NCBI GenBank assembly: GCA_964460905.1
Contig: CAYWRM010000010.1
Location: 38,259-102,258 of the forward strand
DNA: 64,000 nucleotides
Direction: 5' to 3'
From: GCA-002708315 sp964460905
GTDB taxonomy: Bacteria > Bacteroidota > Bacteroidia > Bacteroidales > F082
The notes below the pieces were generated by a model. It was not told the DNA's origin. It did no database searches and worked only from the letters and a program-made list of their open reading frames with translations. The translations under genes and the position numbers were made by a program. Positions 45,238-54,056 of this stretch are shown here, one piece after another; positions within the stretch are counted from its first letter, which is position 1, and each line of letters starts with the position of its first letter.

Positions 45238-46737
45238 ATGTGGAAAAATTATTTGCTATTCTTCCTTTTTTTATATGTTAGTGATGCATGGTCACAAGTG
45301 TTTGAAAAAGTGGAAACCGACTTCGTTGGAGTTATGCAGCCAGTTACAACATGGATTGATGGTGGTGAGGAAACCAAATTGAAAGCATATTTAGCCGGAG
45401 ATTATTATAAATTGAATTCACATTATGTAATTTCTCAAACTAATTCGTATCAAAGTGCCAGCAGATTTAAGTCAATCTCTACTGTTCTCCCTGCATTATA
45501 CAGAGGCGATGCGTCATCTGCAGATTATGATCGCGATGGGGATGATGATATAATTGTTACCGGATTAACATCTAATAATCAATTTTTAATGCGTTTGTAC
45601 AGAAATGATGGAAGAAACCATTTTACTCCAATCAAAGAAATTTTTACTCCTTTAACTGATGGTTCGGTAGAGTGGGGTGATTATGATAATGATGGAGACC
45701 TCGATATTCTCGCCACAGGCAAACAATTTAATAACAATCTCTCAACAAGTATTTACCGTAATGATAATGGAATATTTGCCGAAACCAGCCCTGGATTACC
45801 GGGTGTTTATAATGGGAATGCAACATGGGGAGATTATGACAACGATAATGATCTTGATATATTAATAACAGGAAACACAGGTGGCTCACCTTATACCGCG
45901 ATTTATAGCAATACTAATAACAATTATGAAAGAGTAGCCCAACAGTTTTTACCACTTATGGGCAGTGCCGGTGCCTGGGGTGACTTTGATAATGATATGT
46001 TTATTGATTTTATTATTAGCGGAGAAGATAATGAGGGTTATCCTGTTTGTGTTGTTTATAAAAACCTTTCAGGATCTTTTTTTAAAGAGATTCCTATATC
46101 AATAAGACCATTAAAGGATTGTAGTATTGATTTGGGAGATTATGATAAAGATGGAGATTTGGATATAATTATGACAGGAGAATCGTTAGAACGACCATAT
46201 ACAATTGTTTATAATAATAATTTGGGATTTGATTTTGTGAATATTTATGCAGGATTACCGGGCGTAGCTGATGGTAAATCATTGTGGGGAGATTATGATA
46301 AAGATGGAGACCTTGACATACTGCTTTCAGGTGTAACTATTTGCTACGATTTTATTGGGGATATATACGTTAATACAATTGATCCCCCGGGAGAAGAGCC
46401 AGCTAATAATATTTTTATTGATGCGCCAATGCCTGAAATAAAAATGGGCCCATATTATTACTATGTTTTTTCATCGTGTTATTGCGACCCTGAAGGTGGA
46501 AATAATAATGCTTATCATATGTATGTAAGTAATGTACACTTGCAAACAAAAAGATACAACCTAAATTATAAATTTAATTCACTACTGGTAAAACAAGTAC
46601 CAGGTTGGGGGAAGGTCGATCGGGGTTATCGTACATCAAATGGTTTTGAAACAAAAAGCGAAGCCAATGTTTCCAGAAAACAAGCCATTGAATCATATAA
46701 AGCAACAAATTATACAATTCACGAAATAAACTGGTAA
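45238..46737 (+). CDS. Secreted FG-GAP/VCBS repeat protein
   Basis: A 499-residue secreted protein with a signal peptide (MWKNYLLFFLFLYVSDAWSQ). Six FG-GAP repeats follow, each with a calcium-binding loop of the form DxDxDGxxD: ADYDRDGDDDI, GDYDNDGDLDI, GDYDNDNDLDI, GDFDNDMFIDF, GDYDKDGDLDI twice, together forming an integrin-like beta-propeller. The last 110 residues (after about 390) are a separate unknown domain with the string FSSCYCDPEGGNNN. I see no type IX sorting domain at the C-terminus, which is unusual for such a protein in this phylum. It probably binds calcium and a surface ligand. Confidence 0.82.
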   Translation: MWKNYLLFFLFLYVSDAWSQVFEKVETDFVGVMQPVTTWIDGGEETKLKAYLAGDYYKLNSHYVISQTNSYQSASRFKSISTVLPALYRGDASSADYDRDGDDDIIVTGLTSNNQFLMRLYRNDGRNHFTPIKEIFTPLTDGSVEWGDYDNDGDLDILATGKQFNNNLSTSIYRNDNGIFAETSPGLPGVYNGNATWGDYDNDNDLDILITGNTGGSPYTAIYSNTNNNYERVAQQFLPLMGSAGAWGDFDNDMFIDFIISGEDNEGYPVCVVYKNLSGSFFKEIPISIRPLKDCSIDLGDYDKDGDLDIIMTGESLERPYTIVYNNNLGFDFVNIYAGLPGVADGKSLWGDYDKDGDLDILLSGVTICYDFIGDIYVNTIDPPGEEPANNIFIDAPMPEIKMGPYYYYVFSSCYCDPEGGNNNAYHMYVSNVHLQTKRYNLNYKFNSLLVKQVPGWGKVDRGYRTSNGFETKSEANVSRKQAIESYKATNYTIHEINW

Positions 46738-46758
46738 TTTCTAATAAAACAGAAAACA

Positions 46759-46766
46759 TAACTTTG
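46759..46766 (+). promoter_or_regulatory. Bacteroidota -7 box TAACTTTG for rsmI
   Basis: Perfect TAnnTTTG match 26 bases before the rsmI ATG at 46793. Confidence 0.55.
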
Positions 46767-46792
46767 CCGTTTAATTTGATTAATACATTCCA

Positions 46793-47482
46793 ATGTCGAA
46801 ACTAACTATTGTCCCAACTCCTATTGGAAACCTTGATGATATTACACTCAGGGCTATTAAGGTTCTAAAATCTGTTGATATTATACTTGCTGAAGATACC
46901 CGGAACAGCGGAAAATTACTCAAACATTTTGGCATTGAAACCAGAATGACAGCCTATCATCAACACAACGAACATAAAGTAGCTGAAAATATCGTTCAAC
47001 GTATTGCAAATGGAGAAGCAATGGCATTAATAACTGATGCCGGTACTCCTGCGATTTCTGACCCCGGGTTTCTATTAGTTCGTCAATGTGTGGCCGAAGG
47101 GGTTGAAGTTGAGTGTCTTCCTGGAGCAACCGCGTTTGTTCCTGCGCTTGTAAACTCAGGCCTACCATCCGATAAGTTTTTTTTCGAAGGATTCCTTCCC
47201 CACAAAAAAGGTCGTCAAACAAGACTAAAGTATCTGGCAAATCTTCCCCATACTATTGTATTTTATGAATCGCCACACAGATTATTAAAAACGCTTTCGC
47301 AGATTGGTGAGTTTTTTAGTGTTGACAGGCAAGTATCGGTCTCGCGTGAGTTAACCAAAATGCATGAAGAAACTATTCGCGGAACTGTAACAGAGGTTGT
47401 GGAATACTTTAATAATAATGTAATAAAAGGTGAAATTGTAATTGTAGTAGGACAGGTAGCTCAAACCAATATTACAGAATAG
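46793..47482 (+). CDS. rsmI: 16S rRNA 2'-O-ribose C1402 methyltransferase
   Basis: RsmI methylates the ribose of C1402 of 16S rRNA with S-adenosylmethionine. The 229-residue protein of the tetrapyrrole-methylase fold has LTIVPTPIGNLDDITLRA at the N-terminus, ILAEDTRNSGKLLKHF, ALITDAGTPAISDPGFLLV, VECLPGATAFVPALVNSGLPSDKF (seen in part) and FYESPHRLLKTL. It lies six bases from the convergent DEAD-box helicase gene, so there is hardly any room for a terminator between them. Confidence 0.95.
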   Translation: MSKLTIVPTPIGNLDDITLRAIKVLKSVDIILAEDTRNSGKLLKHFGIETRMTAYHQHNEHKVAENIVQRIANGEAMALITDAGTPAISDPGFLLVRQCVAEGVEVECLPGATAFVPALVNSGLPSDKFFFEGFLPHKKGRQTRLKYLANLPHTIVFYESPHRLLKTLSQIGEFFSVDRQVSVSRELTKMHEETIRGTVTEVVEYFNNNVIKGEIVIVVGQVAQTNITE

Positions 47483-47487
47483 TATAA

Positions 47488-48753
47488 TTAACTTCGTTTT
47501 TTCGAGTCAGGGCGACGGCGTTTACGCCAGTTACTATTTCTGCTTCCAGTTCCCCTTTTTACATGTATGTTTTGAGGGGGCTTCTTTACTGATTCTGTAG
47601 AATCATCTTCTGGTTTATCATCAGGAAAAGGGTGGTCGGTTACCACGGGAACAGATTGACCTATTAATTTTTGAATATCCTTCAAGTATGGTTTTTCCTC
47701 CGTATCACAAAACGATAGCGCAATACCGCTGGCTCCTGCTCTGGCTGTACGTCCAATACGGTGAACATATGTCTCTGGTACATTTGGGAGGTCATAATTT
47801 ATAACGTGTGATATTTCCTCCACATCGATACCACGAGCAGCAATATCAGTAGCCACAAGAACATTTATACTACCATTCTTGAAATCATTCAATGCTTTTT
47901 GTCGAGCGCCTTGTGATTTATTACCATGAATTGCTACTGCTTTAATATCTGCCTTTCCCAAAAACTTCACAATCTTATTTGCCCCGTGTTTAGTCCGCGA
48001 GAATATCAGTGCCGAGCTAACATCTTCGGTTTTCAGAAGGTGTATCAATAGTTTTATTTTAGATTTCTTAGTAACAAAATATACTGCCTGATTTACTTTT
48101 TCAGCAGTGGCTTGTTCGGGCATTATGGTTACTTTTTCCGGTTTGCCAAGTATATTACGTGATAAAGATATTATGTCGTTGGGCATAGTTGCCGAAAAAA
48201 ATAACGATTGCCGTTTTTTTGGCAGTTTGGTAATTATTTTGCGGATATCGTGGATAAAACCCATATCCAACATATGATCAGCTTCGTCAAGTACAAAGTA
48301 TTCAACATCTTTTAGCGAGATAAAACCCTGATTCATAAGATCAAGCAGTCGTCCGGGTGTAGCAACAAGAACATCAACTCCCTTGCGAAGGGCATCAGTT
48401 TGTGCGCCTTGTTTCACTCCTCCAAAAACAACAGTGTTTTTGATTCCTGTAAATTTCCCATATGTGGAAAAACTGTCTGCAATCTGTATTGCCAGCTCTC
48501 GGGTTGGCGTAACAACAAGTACTTTAATTTTACGCTTTCCAACATTATTCTGCTTATCGAGATAGAGGTGTTGCAGGATAGGAGTTGCAAAAGCAGCTGT
48601 TTTCCCTGTTCCGGTTTGTGCGCACCCAAGTAAATCTTTCCCTTGCAATAGAATTGGAATAGCTTTTTCTTGAATAGGGGTAGGATGAGTATAGCCTTCA
48701 TCACGAAAAGCCTTAAGAATTGGCTCTATTATATGTAAATCTTTGAAAGTCAT
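47488..48753 (-). CDS. DEAD-box RNA helicase (RhlE-like)
   Basis: ATP-dependent RNA helicase for rRNA or mRNA remodelling. The 421 residues carry all motifs in order: Q motif PTPIQEKAI, I AQTGTGKTAAF, Ia PTRELAIQ, II VLDEADHMLDMGF, III SAT, then ALIFSRTKHG, ATDIAARGIDVEE and HRIGRTARAG. A basic C-terminal tail (SNWRKRRRPDSKKRS) is typical for RhlE-type proteins. Starts at ATG 48753 with a perfect -7 box at 48830-48837 on the minus strand. Confidence 0.93.
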   Translation of the reverse strand: MTFKDLHIIEPILKAFRDEGYTHPTPIQEKAIPILLQGKDLLGCAQTGTGKTAAFATPILQHLYLDKQNNVGKRKIKVLVVTPTRELAIQIADSFSTYGKFTGIKNTVVFGGVKQGAQTDALRKGVDVLVATPGRLLDLMNQGFISLKDVEYFVLDEADHMLDMGFIHDIRKIITKLPKKRQSLFFSATMPNDIISLSRNILGKPEKVTIMPEQATAEKVNQAVYFVTKKSKIKLLIHLLKTEDVSSALIFSRTKHGANKIVKFLGKADIKAVAIHGNKSQGARQKALNDFKNGSINVLVATDIAARGIDVEEISHVINYDLPNVPETYVHRIGRTARAGASGIALSFCDTEEKPYLKDIQKLIGQSVPVVTDHPFPDDKPEDDSTESVKKPPQNIHVKRGTGSRNSNWRKRRRPDSKKRS

Positions 48754-48829
48754 ATATTGGAATTAATACCAAATATGCTTCTGAGTAAATAAATAAGAGT
48801 GTTTGGAAACATAAACGGAATAAAAAGTG

Positions 48830-48837
48830 CAAAGATA
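48830..48837 (-). promoter_or_regulatory. Bacteroidota -7 box TATCTTTG for the DEAD-box gene
   Basis: Perfect TAnnTTTG match on the minus strand 77 bases before the helicase ATG. A leader of about 70 bases would allow 5' control, such as the cold-shock type known for other helicase genes (inference). Confidence 0.5.
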
Positions 48838-48921
48838 TATGAAAAGATTAACTATCTTGCTTTTGCCGAAAATTAGTAACCAAACATAATCAATTATCGA
48901 AATCGAGAATTACAATAAGCA

Positions 48922-49713
48922 CTACAGCTCCTTAATTTTTATATTTCTAAACCAAATATCATCACCATGATCCTGAAGACCAATATAGCCAATTTCAGCA
49001 GTATTTAAAAAATCGTCATAATTTTTGAATTTGCTGTTGAGTACCATCTTTTTCCAGTCGTCGGTCCATAGATGATATTCTAACACATTCACACCGTTTA
49101 CAGTATGAACAACGGTTCCTTTGTAAACCAATATTTTAACTTCATTCCACTCTCCGACAGGGTTTACTACATCCATGTTTCCGGGAATTAGGTCATACAA
49201 AGAACCGGCTGCACGGTTGCCATTAACTCCAAGTTTAGCATCCGGATGTTTATCATTATCAAGTATTTGCATTTCCGGGGCAGATTTCCAAATTGGCTGA
49301 TCTAGTTTTTCTTGAGCAAGATAGAATATTCCACTGTTACCGCCCTCAGAAACTTTCCATTCCAGGGTTAGTTCAAAATTACCATACTTCTTGTTAGTGA
49401 TAATGTCACCACCGCCACCGGCTTCTCCTTTTCCTGAACCAAACACGTGAAGTGTACCATCTTCAACAGCCCAGCCTTTTTCAGGGAAACTCTGCATATT
49501 GTAGCCATGCCAGCCATCTGTGTTTTTGCCATTAAACAATAACTCCCAGCCATCAGCTATCTCTTGTTGATTTAGTGTATTTGGTTTTGTAACCATTACC
49601 GTTTCTTTTTTGTGTTTGATTTGTTCTTTTTTGTTTATTTTCTTCTGCGAACTACAGCCTGCCGTGAAGAAAACTAACATTATAATATTAACTAATACAA
49701 TTATTGTTTTCAT
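48922..49713 (-). CDS. DUF1080 lipoprotein (3-keto-glycoside hydrolase-type)
   Basis: A 263-residue lipoprotein: MKTIIVLVNIIMLVFFTAGC leader, Cys20, then a charged linker and one DUF1080 (PF06439) jelly-roll domain from about residue 50: LFNGKNTDGWHGYNM, WAVEDGTLHVFGSGKGE, FELTLEWKVSEGGNSGIFY, APEMQILDNDKHPDA and HTVNGVNVLEYHLWTDDW. Proteins of this family act on 3-keto sugars. It is about 2.7 kb away from the Gfo/Idh/MocA operon, separated by a secreted beta-helix protein on the other strand. It is clearly a paralogue of the first domain of the tandem DUF1080 protein at 57060-58331. Confidence 0.82.
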   Translation of the reverse strand: MKTIIVLVNIIMLVFFTAGCSSQKKINKKEQIKHKKETVMVTKPNTLNQQEIADGWELLFNGKNTDGWHGYNMQSFPEKGWAVEDGTLHVFGSGKGEAGGGGDIITNKKYGNFELTLEWKVSEGGNSGIFYLAQEKLDQPIWKSAPEMQILDNDKHPDAKLGVNGNRAAGSLYDLIPGNMDVVNPVGEWNEVKILVYKGTVVHTVNGVNVLEYHLWTDDWKKMVLNSKFKNYDDFLNTAEIGYIGLQDHGDDIWFRNIKIKEL

Positions 49714-49931
49714 GATTTTTAATTTAGATTTTTGTAACTAATCATTGTCAAAAATAAGATAAAATCTTCATTTGTTTTATTATTTAATAAACTACTGTTA
49801 TCAACATTTGTTTTTTGGTTATTAGCAGAATGAGGGAACCTTTTAAGAAATTATTGCTAACTTTTGTGTTAATTCGTTATTTGCTTTTTAATAACTTCGC
49901 AAATAAATTATAGTAAAAAATAATATTTATC

Positions 49932-51413
49932 ATGAAAAATATAAGATTAGTTTTTATTTTGAGTTTACTTTCTCAATTTGCATTTAGTCAATATATTACA
50001 CCAGGAACTGGAGTTATCTGGGATTTAGATGACTTGGTAAATAATTCTGATGGAGTTATAACAATTGATGAGGGAATATACTATATCCATGATGATTTAA
50101 CGATTTCTGAAACAGATACTATACAAATTATAAGTGATGAAATTATTAAAATTGAATTTGAAAAATTGATAACAGTCTTAGGAATCTTTCAAGCTCAACC
50201 ACCTCAGGAACTTTACATTACTGCAATTGACACAACACAAAACTTCAAGGGGTTTAAATTTGATGAGTCTGGGGCCTCCATCTTTAAAAATTGTTTAATC
50301 GAATTTGGTGGAGGTATTGATATTTCATATTCTGACATGTTAATAGAAGATTGTGTAATTCGTAAAAATGATAAATCAAACTCAACCGGAGTCATTGATC
50401 TTTTTCACTCAAATCCTGAAATCCTAAATTGTGAAATTTTTCTAAATCAAGGTCCTGCAGTTCTTTCTTCTGCAACAGGTGAATCTTCACCCTTAATTTC
50501 AGGAAATTACATTTATCACAACAATACTACAAATCAGAACATGCCACAAATAAACCTTGGAACCTCTGATGTTGAAAAGGAAATCCAAATCATAAATAAT
50601 TATATTGAAGGAAACTACAATATGGCTGGAGGCATTGCGGTTACAACACTTGCAGGTGGCAACATCGAGTGTTTAATAAAAGGAAATACAATAATAAACA
50701 ACCGCTATGGTATAACCGTTTATGGATACAATATAACAAGTGTTATTGATAGTAATTTAATTCAGGATAATAATATCCAAAACCTGCCCATGCAAGGGGG
50801 AAGTGGGATTAATTTATGGGGTGATGTTTCAAATAACTCAATGATTTCCCGCAATACAATAACCGGAAACCTTTGGGGAATAACCAATACAGGGAATGCG
50901 TTTCCAAACATAGGTCAGGTTGATCCGTTCATTGTCAATATTGGAGAGAATTTTATTTACAATAATGGCAATGGTGGAGAAATATATGATTTGTATAATA
51001 ATACTCCTAACGATATTTTTGCTGAAAATAATTATTGGGGAACCTATGATTTGGATACTATTGAGATGCATATTTTCCATGAACCGGATGATCCTTCATT
51101 GGGATTTGTAGACTACCTTCCCATCAAAGAAGATATAACAGGATATGACAATAAAACCAATCCAAACAAATCAATTTTTTATATATATCCAAATCCTGCC
51201 AGAGAAAAGATTTTTATGAAATTTATCAGTGAACCAGATGAAAATCAAGAGATTTTAATTCAAATTTATAATCTGTCAGGACAAGAAGTGCTATTATTTA
51301 ATAAAGACTCAAAATATAATATCCTGGATATTTCTGAATTAAAAAATGGTACATACATGCTGAAGGTATCAACCGGTAATTTTATTGATTTCAGGAAATT
51401 AATAAAATACTGA
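49932..51413 (+). CDS. Secreted parallel beta-helix protein with type IX sorting domain
   Basis: A 493-residue secreted protein: signal peptide (MKNIRLVFILSLLSQFAFS), then a right-handed beta-helix of short Asn-rich coils over about residues 25-390 (IIKGNTIINNRYGITVYG-like turns, e.g. NTIINNRYGITVYG and SMISRNTITGNLWGITN), as in pectate-lyase-like or copper-binding periplasmic proteins, and a C-terminal type A type IX secretion domain (IYPNPAREKIFMKF, LSGQEVLLF, LKNGTYMLKVSTG). The helix has no visible catalytic residue set that I can assign. It is a surface or secreted product; it lies between the two DUF1080 loci and may bind or cut polysaccharide (inference). Confidence 0.8.
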   Translation: MKNIRLVFILSLLSQFAFSQYITPGTGVIWDLDDLVNNSDGVITIDEGIYYIHDDLTISETDTIQIISDEIIKIEFEKLITVLGIFQAQPPQELYITAIDTTQNFKGFKFDESGASIFKNCLIEFGGGIDISYSDMLIEDCVIRKNDKSNSTGVIDLFHSNPEILNCEIFLNQGPAVLSSATGESSPLISGNYIYHNNTTNQNMPQINLGTSDVEKEIQIINNYIEGNYNMAGGIAVTTLAGGNIECLIKGNTIINNRYGITVYGYNITSVIDSNLIQDNNIQNLPMQGGSGINLWGDVSNNSMISRNTITGNLWGITNTGNAFPNIGQVDPFIVNIGENFIYNNGNGGEIYDLYNNTPNDIFAENNYWGTYDLDTIEMHIFHEPDDPSLGFVDYLPIKEDITGYDNKTNPNKSIFYIYPNPAREKIFMKFISEPDENQEILIQIYNLSGQEVLLFNKDSKYNILDISELKNGTYMLKVSTGNFIDFRKLIKY

Positions 51414-51420
51414 TAGAAAG

Positions 51421-51440
51421 GAGCTGAGGCTCAGAATGAC
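51421..51440. repeat. GAGC-tgag-GCTC hairpin next to an inverted GTCATTCTGA copy
   Basis: A four-pair hairpin (51421-51432) overlaps TCAGAATGAC (51431-51440), the reverse complement of the motif at 17759. It sits just after the beta-helix gene stop in a convergent gap, so it could also serve as a terminator. Confidence 0.35.
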
Positions 51441-51496
51441 AATATTCACTTATGATTTTGGAAAGGTTATATTTATTCCTCTCATAAAACCTTTAA

Positions 51497-52984
51497 CTAC
51501 AGTTTCCAGCCCTGCCTGTAAGTATGCCTGATATATTCTTCGGCTGCCGGTTTAGCCTTAATGGTAGCATATTTAGTATCAAAATGAGGATGACCGTTAA
51601 TTACATCAAACTTGTCGGTAGTAACTACTCGTATTTCATCATCATTGCTAATATTTGTGATTTGCATATTGTCGCCATCCCATTTCAGTTTCCGCTTTAA
51701 ATCTTGCAAGCGAATGGCCAAATTACCCATTACCACAACTTCATTCATAGGTCCTGAATAACCAAAATAAGAACTGCATTCAGTTCTGTTATCAGGACTT
51801 TCTTTACATGCCCTTATCCAATCGTTTTCATGTCCGCCTTCCATGGCTTTATCAATTCTTCTTAAAGTAGGCTCGGGGCGATTATAACTTTTATCTAATT
51901 CATCGGGAAGTAATCGGGGATTTCTACCGTAAGCTCCACAAATTAGCTTTCCTTTGGTTCCAATAAATAAGCATCCACCGCTCCAGTCGCCCATAGGTTC
52001 TCCATCCTTCAACTCATCGGGGCGTGGGGGTAATAAACCGCCATCATACCAGGTTACTTTTACAGCAGGCATCTTAACTTTATTATATTTTTCCCGTTTT
52101 GGAAACTCATAATGAACAGTTGATGCTATTGGAGCACTTTCGGTATTTACCTGTGTTGAACTGCCATAAATATAGTCAGGCTGCCCTAATCGAAGGGCTT
52201 TATAAACAGGATCAAAAATATGACATCCCATATCACCCAGGGCACCTGTTCCAAAATCCCACCATGCTCGCCAGTTCCATGGAGTATAAGCTGGATTATA
52301 AGGTCGCCATTCTGTTGGTCCAATAAATAAATTCCAGTCTAAAGTTGGTGGAGTTGATGGGGTTTCTGTTGGGCGCTGGAGGCCTTGAGGCCATATTGGA
52401 CGATTAGTCCAGGCTTGCGCTTCTGTAACTTCTCCTATAGATCCATCCCATATCCACTCACATATTTGCCGTATTCCTTTTCCCGAATTACCTTGGTTTC
52501 CCATTTGAGTAGCTACGCCATATTGATTAGCCATATCAGTAAGAACACGTGATTCGTATACCGAATGTGTAAGAGGTTTCTGAACATAAACATGTTTGCC
52601 CATCTGCATGGCCTGAGCAGCAGCAATGGCATGAGTATGATCGGGGGTAGCTACTACTACTGCATCTATATTATCACCCATCTCATCAAACATTATTCGG
52701 AAATCTTTATATTTTTTGGCATCTGGGTATTTCCCAAAAATACCTGAAGAATAATCCCAATCCACATCGCATAATGCCACAATATTTTGACTGCTGCAAT
52801 TATTAATATTGGTACTTCCCACGCCACCAACACCAACACCTGCAATATTCAGTTTATCACTGGGAGCAATGTGCCCAAGCCCCCCAATAACAGTACTTGG
52901 CAAAATGGTAAAGCCTGCAGCGGCTGTTCCTAAAGTTCCAATAAATCGCCTTCGGCTGACTGAATTCTTTTCTTTTCCTTTCAT
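51497..52984 (-). CDS. Tat-exported Gfo/Idh/MocA oxidoreductase
   Basis: A 495-residue NAD(P)-dependent sugar oxidoreductase with an N-terminal twin-arginine signal (SRRRFIGTLGTAAAGFTIL), so it is folded with its cofactor in the cytoplasm and exported to the periplasm. The Rossmann domain has IAGVGVGGVGSTNI, VDAVVVATPDHTHAIAA and GKHVYVQKPLTH, in which the usual EKP is QKP, a variant frequent in this subfamily; the C-terminal domain has GTGALGDMGCHIFDP. It is the last gene of a seven-gene minus-strand operon and lies 21 bases after another Gfo/Idh/MocA gene. Probable role: oxidation of a sugar or glycoside at C3. Confidence 0.88.
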   Translation of the reverse strand: MKGKEKNSVSRRRFIGTLGTAAAGFTILPSTVIGGLGHIAPSDKLNIAGVGVGGVGSTNINNCSSQNIVALCDVDWDYSSGIFGKYPDAKKYKDFRIMFDEMGDNIDAVVVATPDHTHAIAAAQAMQMGKHVYVQKPLTHSVYESRVLTDMANQYGVATQMGNQGNSGKGIRQICEWIWDGSIGEVTEAQAWTNRPIWPQGLQRPTETPSTPPTLDWNLFIGPTEWRPYNPAYTPWNWRAWWDFGTGALGDMGCHIFDPVYKALRLGQPDYIYGSSTQVNTESAPIASTVHYEFPKREKYNKVKMPAVKVTWYDGGLLPPRPDELKDGEPMGDWSGGCLFIGTKGKLICGAYGRNPRLLPDELDKSYNRPEPTLRRIDKAMEGGHENDWIRACKESPDNRTECSSYFGYSGPMNEVVVMGNLAIRLQDLKRKLKWDGDNMQITNISNDDEIRVVTTDKFDVINGHPHFDTKYATIKAKPAAEEYIRHTYRQGWKL

Positions 52985-53005
52985 AATAATGATTTTGATA
53001 AATTA

Positions 53006-54055
53006 TTATTCAAACTGTATGGTTTTTTGTTGGGCATTACTCTCAATGGCCGCCTCACAAATTCTAATTACATCATAACCTTCCAGAGGTTCAATGGTTA
53101 ATGATTGATTATGAGTCAATACGTCGTAAATATTATTGTAGAAGCTCATGTAATTCCCAGGTGAAGTTTCCATTCTGTTAACTTTATCGTCTCTTAATAA
53201 CTTTAGTATACCGTAATTTGTTTTTTCAGGTTTACACCAGTTATCTCCTTTGGGAATTATACCTTTGTTTAGAGTAACTTCCTGTGGGTCGATACCATAT
53301 TGTGTATAGGTACCCTTTTCTCCTTTTATCACATATTTTAATTCATGATCTTTCATTAACATATCCGACTTAAGCACAGCTGTTAAAGTTGGATATTGCA
53401 TAATCAACTCAAAATTATCATCAACATTGCTTCCTTTACGATTTGTGTTAATTGTAGCGCTTAATGTTTGAGGCAAACCAAACAACGTAATAGCCTGATG
53501 AATAAGATGTGATCCCAAATCGAACAGAACACCACTTGCAGGTTGATGAGTGTTTTTCCATGTGCGCTTTGGGCTTACTTCCGGAACATAACGATCAAAA
53601 TGTGATTCAAAATAAGCTATTTTTCCAAGTGTATTATCAAGCATCAGTTTTTCGATGGTCAGAAAATCGCCATCCCATCTCCGGTTATGATAAACAAACA
53701 AATACTTGTTGACTTTTTCGGCAATTTCAATCAATTCTTCAGCTTCTTTTGATGTTGTTGTAATTGGTTTTTCAATAACCACATGCTTTCCGGCTAATAA
53801 TGATTCTTTCGCTAACTCGTAATGATATATGTTTGGAGTACAAACAACTACTAAATCAATATTGGGATCATTGATAACCTCATAAAAATCTTTCACCACA
53901 TTAACATATGGATATTTGCTCTTAGAATATTGGTGATTTCTTTCAACTACCTTTAACAGATTAAATCCAGGATGACAATGCAGAAATGGGGCATGAAAAA
54001 TCCTTCCGGAAAGGCCAAAACCTACAATAGCAGTATTTATCTTATTATTCGGCAA
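53006..54055 (-). CDS. Cytoplasmic Gfo/Idh/MocA oxidoreductase
   Basis: A 349-residue oxidoreductase without an export signal. The Rossmann domain reads TAIVGFGLSGRIFHAPFLH, LVVVCTPNIYHYELAKESL and GKHVVIEKPITTTSKEAEEL (catalytic Lys in EKP), with the substrate domain block VLFDLGSHLIHQAITLFG. This FGLSGRIFHAPF wording is that of the YdgJ/IolW-like group. Translation starts at TTG 54055: the frame closes upstream and no ATG is available. It begins one base after the TGA of the isomerase gene, which indicates coupled translation. It may reduce a 3-keto sugar after uptake (inference). Confidence 0.88.
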   Translation of the reverse strand: MPNNKINTAIVGFGLSGRIFHAPFLHCHPGFNLLKVVERNHQYSKSKYPYVNVVKDFYEVINDPNIDLVVVCTPNIYHYELAKESLLAGKHVVIEKPITTTSKEAEELIEIAEKVNKYLFVYHNRRWDGDFLTIEKLMLDNTLGKIAYFESHFDRYVPEVSPKRTWKNTHQPASGVLFDLGSHLIHQAITLFGLPQTLSATINTNRKGSNVDDNFELIMQYPTLTAVLKSDMLMKDHELKYVIKGEKGTYTQYGIDPQEVTLNKGIIPKGDNWCKPEKTNYGILKLLRDDKVNRMETSPGNYMSFYNNIYDVLTHNQSLTIEPLEGYDVIRICEAAIESNAQQKTIQFE

Positions 54056-54056
54056 A

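Noticed and set aside
46920..47240. Minus-strand frame of 106 codons
   Set aside because: Shadow of rsmI; Gln/Leu/Arg-rich composition typical of an antisense frame.
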